From contig JAAYYX010000088.1 of assembly GCA_012515135.1 (NCBI GenBank), positions 1-6,303 of the forward strand: 6,303 bases of DNA. The letters are read 5' to 3'. The DNA is from Clostridiales bacterium. Lineage in GTDB: Bacteria; Bacillota; Clostridia; Peptostreptococcales; Anaerovoracaceae. The position numbers and the translations under genes were made by a program. Below are positions 1 through 5,415 of this stretch, in pieces. The notes beneath the pieces were generated by a model. It ran no database searches, had not been told where the DNA came from, and saw nothing but the letters and a program-made list of their open reading frames with translations. The first letter of the stretch is position 1, and each line of letters starts with the position of its first letter.

Positions 1-1560
1 GCCTGCCTTTTTACAGCGCCCGGAAAAGGCCGGATCGATTTTTTCAAAACAGTATTCCGAAAGATGAGGTATGTTGGATCTGTACGGCAGCAGTCTCGAA
101 TCGGAGGGCATGATATCATCCGTAGTTATATTGTCACCGGCACTTAAGGCAACGGTGGCCTTTATATTGTCTTTCAGACTTTCATTTCTAGGAAAAGGTT
201 TTATATTCGGCCCCATTTCCAAAGGAGTGTTTTCGGTGTCACCGTCATCGGCGGAAACAATGAAACTGTGATTGGGCTCAAAGAATGCCGGCTCTATGGA
301 GGGCAGCATCATTCCGTAGGTACTTGCATCTGTGAGCACTCCTTTTATGGCTGAAATAGCCGCTGTCTCAGGACTGACAAGATATACATCCGCATCGGCT
401 GTTCCGCTTCTGCCCTTGAAATTACGATTGAATGTGCGAAGAGAGACGGCTCCGGATCTTGGAGACTGTCCCATGCCTATACATGGGCCGCATGCATTTT
501 CGATTATCCTTGCTCCCGAAGAAATGAGATCGGCCAGAGCCCCGTTCTCTGCCATTTTATTTAATATTTTTGACGAACCGGGAGATATGACAAGGCTCAC
601 ATCGGGATGCACTTTGCTGCCCTTGAGTATGGCGGCCACTTTCATGAGATCGGTATATGAAGAATTCGTGCAGCTGCCTATGGCCACCTGATCCACTTTT
701 ATCTCGCCGATATCAAAGACAGTATCCACATTGTCTGGACTGTGGGGTTTTGCCGCCAGAGGGGTAAGCAGGGAAAGATCCACCTCCAGCATGTGATCGT
801 AAACTGCATCTTCATCGGCAGAAAGGGGGATATGATCTTCTTCTCGGCCCTGGGATCCAAGATATCTTCTTGTATTTTCATCGCTGGGGAAAACAGAAGT
901 CGTAGCTCCCAGTTCGGCGCCCATATTTGTGATAGTGGCCCTGTCAGTGACGGAAAGGGCAGAAACACCTTCTCCTGTATATTCTATGATCTTGCCTACG
1001 CCGCCTTTCACAGTAAGTTGCTTTAGTATATGGAGTATGACATCTTTTGCGGAGACCCACGGCTTTAGAGAACCTTTGAGTTTTATCCCCATGACTTCGG
1101 GAACAGTAAGGTTGTAGGTGCCCTTGGCCATGGCAACGGCAACATCAAGACCGCCGGCACCTATGGCTATCATACCCAGTCCGCCTCCGGTGGGGGTATG
1201 ACTGTCGCTGCCCAGAAGGGTCTTTCCCGGTTTCCCGTAGTTTTCCAGGTGCAGTTGATGGCATATACCGTTTCCGGGCTTTGAAAAAATTATACCGTGT
1301 CTTTTGGCTACGCTTTTTATGAACTGATGATCGTCGGCATTTTCAAATCCTGTCTGAAGAGTATTGTGATCTATATAGGCTACTGAAAGCTCTGTTTTGA
1401 CTTTTTTGATATCCATGGCTTCCAGCTGAAGATATACCATGGTACCGGTAGAATCCTGAGTAAGGGTCTGATCGATCCTGATGGTTATTTCTTCGCCGGC
1501 CTTAAGCTCGCCGCTGATAAGATGATTTTCAAGTATTTTGTAAGCCAGTGTTCTGCTCAT
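1..1560 (-). CDS. acn: Aconitate hydratase (aconitase), C-terminus beyond the window
   Basis: Interconverts citrate and isocitrate through cis-aconitate with a [4Fe-4S] cluster; cytoplasmic, feeding 2-oxoglutarate and glutamate synthesis. I translated 520 residues from ATG 1560 with no stop; the end lies off the left edge. Cluster ligands are visible as C297 (GSCTNSS) and C357/C360 (NACGPCIG). Residues aligning with mitochondrial aconitase active-site positions are Q35 (TQDSTGT), D64-H65, D119-S120-H121 (GSDSHTPTGGG), N212 and E216 (NMGAELGATTS), and R379/R384 (NRNFKGR). The swivel domain starts near residue 465 (TTDDIMPSDS), so roughly 120 residues are missing, which fits the ~640-residue bacterial form rather than the ~900-residue AcnA. 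The start is fixed by AAGGAGG five bases upstream. Homoaconitase or 3-isopropylmalate dehydratase is less likely, because those large subunits lack the fused swivel domain. Expression is probably controlled at the dyad over its promoter. Confidence 0.95.
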   Translation of the reverse strand, partial: MSRTLAYKILENHLISGELKAGEEITIRIDQTLTQDSTGTMVYLQLEAMDIKKVKTELSVAYIDHNTLQTGFENADDHQFIKSVAKRHGIIFSKPGNGICHQLHLENYGKPGKTLLGSDSHTPTGGGLGMIAIGAGGLDVAVAMAKGTYNLTVPEVMGIKLKGSLKPWVSAKDVILHILKQLTVKGGVGKIIEYTGEGVSALSVTDRATITNMGAELGATTSVFPSDENTRRYLGSQGREEDHIPLSADEDAVYDHMLEVDLSLLTPLAAKPHSPDNVDTVFDIGEIKVDQVAIGSCTNSSYTDLMKVAAILKGSKVHPDVSLVISPGSSKILNKMAENGALADLISSGARIIENACGPCIGMGQSPRSGAVSLRTFNRNFKGRSGTADADVYLVSPETAAISAIKGVLTDASTYGMMLPSIEPAFFEPNHSFIVSADDGDTENTPLEMGPNIKPFPRNESLKDNIKATVALSAGDNITTDDIMPSDSRLLPYRSNIPHLSEYCFEKIDPAFSGRCKKAG

Positions 1561-1565
1561 TTTTA

Positions 1566-1572
1566 CCTCCTT
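1566..1572 (-). promoter_or_regulatory. Ribosome binding site of aconitase
   Basis: AAGGAGG read on the minus strand, five bases before the ATG at 1560. It is a near-perfect match to the anti-Shine-Dalgarno sequence and fixes the aconitase start. Confidence 0.9.
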
Positions 1573-1589
1573 GAGGACGCTTCATATAT

Positions 1590-1607
1590 TTGTATACAAT
1601 TATACAA
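1590..1607. promoter_or_regulatory. Probable operator dyad over the aconitase -10 and start site
   Basis: Inverted repeat TTGTATA-CAAT-TATACAA: seven-base perfect arms around four bases. Nested inside is the perfect ten-base palindrome TTGTATACAA (1590-1599). The element covers the aconitase -10 box and runs to the predicted +1, the classical place for a repressor. The nested GTATAC core resembles operators of FadR-subfamily GntR regulators (pattern GT...AC inside an AT-rich palindrome). That assignment is inference, and no regulator gene is in the window. Confidence 0.6.
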
Positions 1608-1627
1608 TACACGGTGTAAACGGTCAA
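1599..1627 (-). promoter_or_regulatory. Sigma-A type promoter of aconitase
   Basis: Minus-strand -35 box TTGACC (1627-1622) and perfect -10 box TATAAT (1604-1599), separated by 17 bp. Transcription would begin near 1592, giving an untranslated leader of about 32 nt before the ATG at 1560. The -10 box lies inside an inverted repeat, which suggests repression by occlusion. Confidence 0.85.
1608..1618. repeat. Short dyad TACAC-G-GTGTA inside the aconitase promoter spacer
   Basis: Five-base arms around a single central base, lying wholly between the -35 and -10 boxes of the aconitase promoter and directly next to the dyad at 1590-1607. It could be a second operator half or a separate regulator site. 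Arms this short can also occur by chance. Confidence 0.35.
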
Positions 1628-1640
1628 GTTCTCCTTTACA
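1615..1640. repeat. Spaced inverted repeat TGTAAA-N14-TTTACA between divergent promoters
   Basis: Perfect six-base arms at 1615-1620 and 1635-1640, 20 bp apart centre to centre, about two helical turns. One arm is the -35 box (TTTACA) of the plus-strand operon and the other sits in the aconitase promoter spacer; the aconitase -35 box lies between them. A dimer bound here could control both directions. Function is inferred only. Confidence 0.35.
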
Positions 1641-1663
1641 TAAATGTTCATGACCTGTATAAT
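1635..1663 (+). promoter_or_regulatory. Sigma-A type promoter of the plus-strand three-gene operon
   Basis: -35 box TTTACA (1635-1640) and perfect -10 box TATAAT (1658-1663) with a 17-bp spacer. Transcription would start near 1670, leaving a leader of about 32 nt before the TTG start at 1703. It stands back to back with the aconitase promoter, the two -35 boxes being 7 bp apart, so both promoters compete for or share the same DNA face. Confidence 0.8.
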
Positions 1664-1690
1664 TTACGGGAAAAGAGTCATTTGATATGC

Positions 1691-1696
1691 GGGGAG
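1691..1696 (+). promoter_or_regulatory. Ribosome binding site that selects the TTG start at 1703
   Basis: GGGGAG lies six bases before TTG 1703. No comparable site precedes the in-frame TTG at 1571, which sits upstream of the predicted promoter and could not be translated from this transcript. Confidence 0.7.
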
Positions 1697-1702
1697 TCAG
1701 TT

Positions 1703-2584
1703 TTGTTAGGATATATAACTTGTGAAAAACCTGAAATGAGGATGCGGGACTTCGAGATATACAGCGGATATTATTGCGGTATCTGCAAATCCATAGGACA
1801 CCGTTACGGACAGCTCCCGAGAATGACACTCAGTTATGATGCGGCTTTTTTGGCCGTGCTTCTTGCGGGCCTTGAGGAAGAACAGGATGCAGTAAAAAGA
1901 GAGCACTGCATCATACATCATATTAAGAATAAAACAATAGTCTCAAACGGTGCAGTGGATTATGCGGGAGATGTTATGCTCATCCTGGCATGGCACAAGG
2001 CCATGGATGATATGAAAGATGAAGGAAAATTTTCCGCAAAAGCAAGTCTTCTTCTCATGAAAAACATTTATAAGAAAATAAGAGGCAGATATCCCCATCT
2101 GTGCAAAAAAATCGAAGAGCAGTTAAAAGAACTGACTCTCATAGAAAAAGAAAAATGTCCCAATCTTGACATGGCGGCTGAATCCTTTGCCAGGATAATG
2201 GAAGAAATATTTAACGGCTACAGGGAGAAAAACGAAAGACAGCAGATGCTTCTTAGGAGGCTGGGTTATCATATGGGCAAATGGATATATCTTATGGATG
2301 CCTATGATGATCTGGAAAAAGATATTGAGAAGGGATCCTACAATCCTCTTGTTTACAGATATGCCAAAGCAGAAAAAGAAAGCCCAAAGGACTTTGCCGG
2401 AAGGATAAAGGAACAATGTGAAAGGAATCTGCTTATATATTGTTCGGAAATGGAAAAAACTATAGATTTGCTTGATATTAAAAAGAATAAAGGTATAATA
2501 GAGAACATAGTTTACATGGGACTTTTGAGAAGGACCGAAAAGGTCCTTGGAAAGGAAGAAGCAGAGAATGGGGAATCCATATGA
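1703..2584 (+). CDS. DUF5685-like conserved protein of unknown function
   Basis: A predicted cytoplasmic, largely helical protein of 293 residues; no membrane segment or signal peptide. I recognise it by memory as DUF5685-like: this Clostridia family usually begins MFGY followed by KPE and an YYCGLCK segment, and here the start reads MLGY...KPE with YYCGICK at residues 23-29. The TTG at 1703 is chosen for this match and for GGGGAG six bases upstream. C25, C28, C69 and H72 could form a metal site. D102-D103-x-x-D106 (AMDDMKDE) and D199-x-x-D202-D203 (MDAYDDLEKD, followed by KGSYNPL) resemble the two aspartate motifs of all-helical isoprenoid synthases, although no enzymatic role is shown. It is first in an operon and overlaps the J-protein gene by 17 nt, so the two products are probably made together. 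Function unknown. Confidence 0.78.
   Translation: MLGYITCEKPEMRMRDFEIYSGYYCGICKSIGHRYGQLPRMTLSYDAAFLAVLLAGLEEEQDAVKREHCIIHHIKNKTIVSNGAVDYAGDVMLILAWHKAMDDMKDEGKFSAKASLLLMKNIYKKIRGRYPHLCKKIEEQLKELTLIEKEKCPNLDMAAESFARIMEEIFNGYREKNERQQMLLRRLGYHMGKWIYLMDAYDDLEKDIEKGSYNPLVYRYAKAEKESPKDFAGRIKEQCERNLLIYCSEMEKTIDLLDIKKNKGIIENIVYMGLLRRTEKVLGKEEAENGESI
2530..2548 (+). repeat. Small hairpin just before the J-protein ribosome binding site
   Basis: AAGGACC-GAAAA-GGTCCTT, a seven-base perfect stem with a five-base loop, inside the end of the DUF5685-like gene. It ends about three bases before the AAAGGAAG ribosome binding site of the next gene. With no T-tract it is not a terminator. It might tune translation initiation of the J protein, or be incidental. 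Confidence 0.35.
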
Positions 2585-3140
2585 GATCTTAGGAGTAAGC
2601 CGGAATGCGTCAGAAGCAGAGATAAAAGAAGCTTACAAAAAAATGGTGAAAAAATATCACCCTGACAAATATCAGGATAATCCCTTAGGGGATCTTGCCG
2701 AGGAAAAACTTCAGGAAATAAACCAGGCATACGACCATATCATGAACGAAAGGCAGGGGAAAACCAACGGTCCATATGGCGAAGGGAACCGGCCCGGACC
2801 GGAGTTCATGGAAATAAGAAGAGATATAGATGCGGGAAGACTAAAGGAAGCGCAGCAGAAACTCGACCGTATACAAATAAAAAGTGCGGAATGGATATTT
2901 CTTGACGGCATGATATCATACAGAAAAGGTTGGTATGATGATGCCGCCGGCAAGATACAGCAGGCTGTAAATATGGACCCGAACAACATGGAGTATAACC
3001 AGGCATTGAGCAGACTTATGAATGCGGGGCAGGGATACAGAAACAATGCATACGGCAGGGGGTATATGTCCAATCAGGATGCATTCTGCACGGCTTGCCA
3101 GTGTTATCTGTGTGCGGACTGCTGCTGCGACTGTATATAA
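2568..3140 (+). CDS. J-domain protein with TPR-like segment and cysteine-rich C-terminus
   Basis: Probably an Hsp70 (DnaK) co-chaperone that recruits DnaK to a specific client; cytoplasmic, 190 residues. The J domain covers about residues 3-62 (NPYEILGVS...EAYDHIM-like end) with the essential HPD triad at H31-P32-D33 between basic helix II and helix III. A Gly/Pro/Asn-rich linker (64-78) leads to a helical region at 80-152. Within it, the stretch W109-N139 (GMISYRKGWYDDAAGKIQQA...DPNN) reads like one TPR hairpin. The tail from C174 to C189 holds eight cysteines (CTACQCYLCADCCCDC), suggesting metal binding or redox function. It lacks the DnaJ G/F region, CxxCxGxG repeats and client domain, so it is not canonical DnaJ. 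ATG 2568 is preferred because it begins MGNPYEILG and AAAGGAAG lies upstream; it overlaps the previous gene by 17 nt. Confidence 0.92.
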   Translation: MGNPYEILGVSRNASEAEIKEAYKKMVKKYHPDKYQDNPLGDLAEEKLQEINQAYDHIMNERQGKTNGPYGEGNRPGPEFMEIRRDIDAGRLKEAQQKLDRIQIKSAEWIFLDGMISYRKGWYDDAAGKIQQAVNMDPNNMEYNQALSRLMNAGQGYRNNAYGRGYMSNQDAFCTACQCYLCADCCCDCI

Positions 3141-3176
3141 AACAAATGCTGAAGTTTTATGAAAACGGAGAATCAT

Positions 3177-3710
3177 ATGAACAGCAGCAAAAATACTTTT
3201 AAGATAGCCTTTGGCGGTATATGCCTTGCCTTTACAATTTTTGCTGTATTTCTGGCATCCATCGTTCCCGGGCTGGAACTCACTTTTTATGCAGTCAGTT
3301 CTTTATTTACTGCAGCTGTTATTATCGAGTCGGGTATAAAGGCCGGATTTATGCTTTACGGGGCATCTTGTATTCTTTGTTTTATTCTTATACCTGACAA
3401 AGTTGCGCTTATACCCTTTGTATTCTTTTTCGGCATATACGGCGTTATCAAATTTATTGCGGAAAAATCAAAAAACCCTTTGGGTCAGATAATTATTAAA
3501 ACGCTTTTTTTCATGGCTATCTTCGGAACCGGATTTTTCTTTTTCAAATCTCTTTTTTTCGGTAACATTTCCTTGCCGGACTACTCATTGTGGGTGCTGG
3601 TACCCGGCAGTCTTCTTATTTTCATATTATATGATTATATATATACACTTATGATAAGATTATACAGACAGAGAATAAAAAGGGATCAAAAAGGAATCAA
3701 ACTGTCATAG
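3177..3710 (+). CDS. Small six-helix integral membrane protein, function unknown
   Basis: I do not recognise the family with certainty. The product is 177 residues with about six hydrophobic helices, near residues 10-30, 34-51, 55-72, 76-95, 105-124 and 138-160. A short charged loop (E96-KSKN) separates helices 4 and 5, and the C-terminus is strongly basic (RLYRQRIKRDQK), which points to a cytoplasmic tail. ATG 3177 is preferred over the in-frame ATG 3159 because ACGGAG stands six bases before it; the earlier start would add six residues. The gene follows the J-protein gene after 36 nt with no terminator, so it is the third gene of the operon. Length and helix number are compatible with substrate-binding subunits of ECF-type vitamin transporters, but no substrate motif supports this and it remains a guess. 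It ends shortly before the terminator at 3798. Confidence 0.83.
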   Translation: MNSSKNTFKIAFGGICLAFTIFAVFLASIVPGLELTFYAVSSLFTAAVIIESGIKAGFMLYGASCILCFILIPDKVALIPFVFFFGIYGVIKFIAEKSKNPLGQIIIKTLFFMAIFGTGFFFFKSLFFGNISLPDYSLWVLVPGSLLIFILYDYIYTLMIRLYRQRIKRDQKGIKLS

Positions 3711-3797
3711 GGAACTAATGACAGTGAAGGATCAAAAGAGCAGAATAGAAGGGATATATCCGTATTACAAATTACAAAAAATCTGAAGATATAAATA

Positions 3798-3824
3798 AAA
3801 AGAGAAGCCTGTGGCTTCTCTTTT
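3798..3824. terminator. Bidirectional rho-independent terminator
   Basis: Stem AAAAGAGAAGCC / GGCTTCTCTTTT (12 bp) around the three-base loop TGT, with the T-rich TTTT and GGTTTGTTTC on the plus strand and TTTATTTAT on the minus strand. It sits between the convergent ends of the plus-strand operon (stop at 3710) and the hydantoinase gene (stop at 3857-3859), so it can serve both. The remaining sequence 3711-3797 shows no convincing gene. Confidence 0.9.
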
Positions 3825-3856
3825 GGTTTGTTTCTTGTTGATGTCTTACGGTGTTT

Positions 3857-5263
3857 TTAGAGTATTGGACCCTTGTGCCTGATGGGCCTGCATTTGATGA
3901 GCTGGCCGTATCCTTTTTCGCCTACGAATTTTTTGCCGTCGAACACAAGCTTGCCCCTGCTGTATGTGGCAACAGGGTAACCCTTGACTTTTGCACCTTC
4001 CCATATGGTGTGATCCAGATCGCCGTGCATGTTCTTTTTGTTGTTTACTGTCAGGCTCTTCTTGGGATCATAAATAACGATATCCGCATCAAGACCAACT
4101 TCGACAGCACCCTTCAGATGATCCAGTCCGAACAGTTTTGCCGGATTTGATGCACTGATCTCAACAGCTCTGTTGAAACTGATCCTGCCTTTGTTGGCTT
4201 CGGAAAGGATATAGGGATACATGTTCTCGATGCCGGCACAACCGTTGGGTATAGTTGTGAAGTTGCCGGGTTTGCCGTTTTTCTGTTTGATGCCCCAGTC
4301 TTTTTCCGCTTTGGTGAACGGGCAGTGGTCTGTGGCCAGTGTGGCTATGTTGCCGTTCTTTATACCGGCCCATATGGCATCCTGTGAAACTTTGCCCTTC
4401 ATTGGAGGCGAGCATACATAGTCCTGAGCTCTTTTGCTTTTATATACTTCTTTTGTGAAATTCAGATACTGAGGACATGTTTCTGCAAAGATGGGATATC
4501 CTTCTGCTCTGGCGGCGGTAACAGCATCCATACCCTGTTTGTCTGCCAGGTGTACGATATAAAGGGATGTACCTGCCATTTTTGCCAGGTTGATGGCTCT
4601 TACATCAGCTTCGCCTTCAACGTCTTCGTTCTTGGACATATAATGCCACCAGGGCTCAACTTTGCCTTCAGACAGATATTGTTTAACAAGTACATTGTTC
4701 ACGTCTCTGTTTTCGGCATGAACTCCCACAAGAGCTCCTATTTTTTTGGCTTTCTGCAGAACTTTGTAGAAAGAACCGTCATCAACGCCGAAATCATAGA
4801 CCATGAAAACCTTGAATGAGGGGATCCCGAATTTTACGGCATCTTCCATGGAATCCAGCATTTTATCGGTGGTGACATCTGTAACGCCGATATGGAAGGA
4901 ATAGTCAACAGCCGCATCGGGAGCAGCAAGAGCATCTCTTCTCTTGATGGAATCCAGCATGGGTTCACCCTGGCTTTGAAGGATGAAATCAAATACAGTC
5001 GTAGTACCTCCGCAGGCAGCGGATCTTGTGCCGGCATAATAGTCATCGGTGGATATGGTCCCTCCGAAAGGCATGGCCAGATGTGTGTGTCCGTCGATGG
5101 CTCCGGGAAGAACAAGCTTGCCTCTGGCATCAACTACTTCGGTGTCTTTCTCGGCTTTAAGTCCGTTGCCGATGGCAACGATCTTACCGTTTTTTACAGC
5201 AACGTCTGCCTTGAATGTGGTTTTCGCAGTTACGACTTTGCCGCCTTTGATCAATAAATCCAT
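3857..5263 (-). CDS. hydA: D-hydantoinase / dihydropyrimidinase
   Basis: Cyclic amidohydrolase that opens the ring of 5-substituted hydantoins or dihydropyrimidines to N-carbamoyl amino acids; the family is cytoplasmic, usually tetrameric, with two zinc ions. The 468 residues match the usual length. Metal-site residues are visible: H59 and H61 (DGHTHLAMPFGG), the lysine to be carbamylated K151 with Y156 (SFKVFMVYDF), H182 (VHAEN), H238 (YIVHLAD) and D312 (LATDHCPF). ETCPQYL (261-267) and VCSPPMK (283-289) are also family hallmarks. ATG 5263 is chosen over an in-frame ATG at 5365 because AAAGGAGG lies seven bases upstream and the family begins with a short MxxLIKGG strand. It follows the permease gene in the same direction after 152 nt. 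True substrate (hydantoin, dihydrouracil or phenylhydantoin) cannot be decided; allantoinase is less likely from the active-site context. Confidence 0.93.
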   Translation of the reverse strand: MDLLIKGGKVVTAKTTFKADVAVKNGKIVAIGNGLKAEKDTEVVDARGKLVLPGAIDGHTHLAMPFGGTISTDDYYAGTRSAACGGTTTVFDFILQSQGEPMLDSIKRRDALAAPDAAVDYSFHIGVTDVTTDKMLDSMEDAVKFGIPSFKVFMVYDFGVDDGSFYKVLQKAKKIGALVGVHAENRDVNNVLVKQYLSEGKVEPWWHYMSKNEDVEGEADVRAINLAKMAGTSLYIVHLADKQGMDAVTAARAEGYPIFAETCPQYLNFTKEVYKSKRAQDYVCSPPMKGKVSQDAIWAGIKNGNIATLATDHCPFTKAEKDWGIKQKNGKPGNFTTIPNGCAGIENMYPYILSEANKGRISFNRAVEISASNPAKLFGLDHLKGAVEVGLDADIVIYDPKKSLTVNNKKNMHGDLDHTIWEGAKVKGYPVATYSRGKLVFDGKKFVGEKGYGQLIKCRPIRHKGPIL

Positions 5264-5270
5264 ATTTTGT

Positions 5271-5278
5271 CCTCCTTT
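5271..5278 (-). promoter_or_regulatory. Ribosome binding site of the hydantoinase gene
   Basis: AAAGGAGG on the minus strand, seven bases before ATG 5263. It rules out the longer reading that starts inside the upstream hairpin at 5365. Confidence 0.9.
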
Positions 5279-5289
5279 ATAAATTGTCT

Positions 5290-5313
5290 TTTTGTTTTTG
5301 CGCAAAAACAAAA
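5290..5313. repeat. Perfect 24-bp palindrome upstream of hydantoinase
   Basis: Arms TTTTGTTTTTGC and GCAAAAACAAAA meet with no spacer, so all 24 bases are self-complementary. It lies about 11 bp upstream of the hydantoinase ribosome binding site. In RNA it would fold as a weak A-U rich hairpin with a GC top; in DNA it is a good candidate operator for a dimeric regulator. It lacks the strong GC stem of a terminator. Confidence 0.6.
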
Positions 5314-5322
5314 TATTAATCG

Positions 5323-5345
5323 TTACTCCCTTTTTGAGGGGGTAA
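5323..5345. repeat. Hairpin TTACTCCC / GGGGGTAA
   Basis: Eight-base arms (one T-G wobble) around a seven-base loop TTTTTGA in the spacer between permease and hydantoinase. On the minus-strand transcript it follows directly after the larger hairpin at 5347-5380 and shares the bases 5342-5345 with a possible extension of that stem, so the two may be alternatives. Confidence 0.45.
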
Positions 5346-5346
5346 A

Positions 5347-5380
5347 GCAAGAGCCTCTGAGTCATCCCAAAGGCTCTTGC
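5347..5380. terminator. Hairpin after the permease gene, possible partial terminator
   Basis: Perfect ten-base arms GCAAGAGCCT / AGGCTCTTGC around a 14-base loop, 36 nt beyond the permease stop. A further five pairs (5342-5346 with 5384-5388) can form past a three-base bulge. On the plus strand the stem is followed by ATTTTTA, a usable T-tract; on the minus strand, the direction of the genes, it is followed only by TTTACC. It therefore looks like a weak or readthrough terminator, or a 3'-end stabiliser, in the permease-hydantoinase transcript. Confidence 0.5.
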
Positions 5381-5415
5381 ATTTTTACTTGCTGTTATGA
5401 AGTTTTACCTTCAGA

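Noticed and set aside
699..968. Open frames inside the aconitase region in other frames, for example 699-968 minus and 742-1026 plus
   Set aside because: They overlap the aconitase frame, which is continuous and has all active-site residues; these are coincidental.
1571..1702. Upstream TTG extension giving a 337-residue DUF5685-like protein
   Set aside because: The extra 44 codons run through the divergent promoter, lie mostly upstream of the predicted transcription start, and have no ribosome binding site; the family begins at the MLGY position.
2547..2567. Earlier TTG start for the J protein
   Set aside because: It adds seven basic residues with no good ribosome binding site; MGNPYEILG from ATG 2568 fits the J-domain start.
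3718..3786. A 22-codon reading frame beginning MTVKDQ between the operon and the terminator
   Set aside because: No ribosome binding site, very short, and no recognisable sequence; it is most simply 3' untranslated region.
4161..4819. Several open frames on both strands inside the hydantoinase gene
   Set aside because: They have no family features and are explained by the codon bias of the real gene on the minus strand.
5264..5345. A separate promoter for the hydantoinase gene
   Set aside because: TAATAT near 5318 is a possible -10, but no -35 box lies at 16-18 bp; the nearest TTTACC is about 22 bp away.
5264..5365. 34-residue N-terminal extension of the hydantoinase from ATG 5365
   Set aside because: It starts inside a hairpin loop, has no ribosome binding site, and would be unlike the family start; ATG 5263 has a strong site.
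5264..5415. A riboswitch in the permease-hydantoinase spacer
   Set aside because: The hairpins do not match any riboswitch core I can recognise (no purine, PreQ1, TPP or guanidine motif), so only simple stem-loops are reported.
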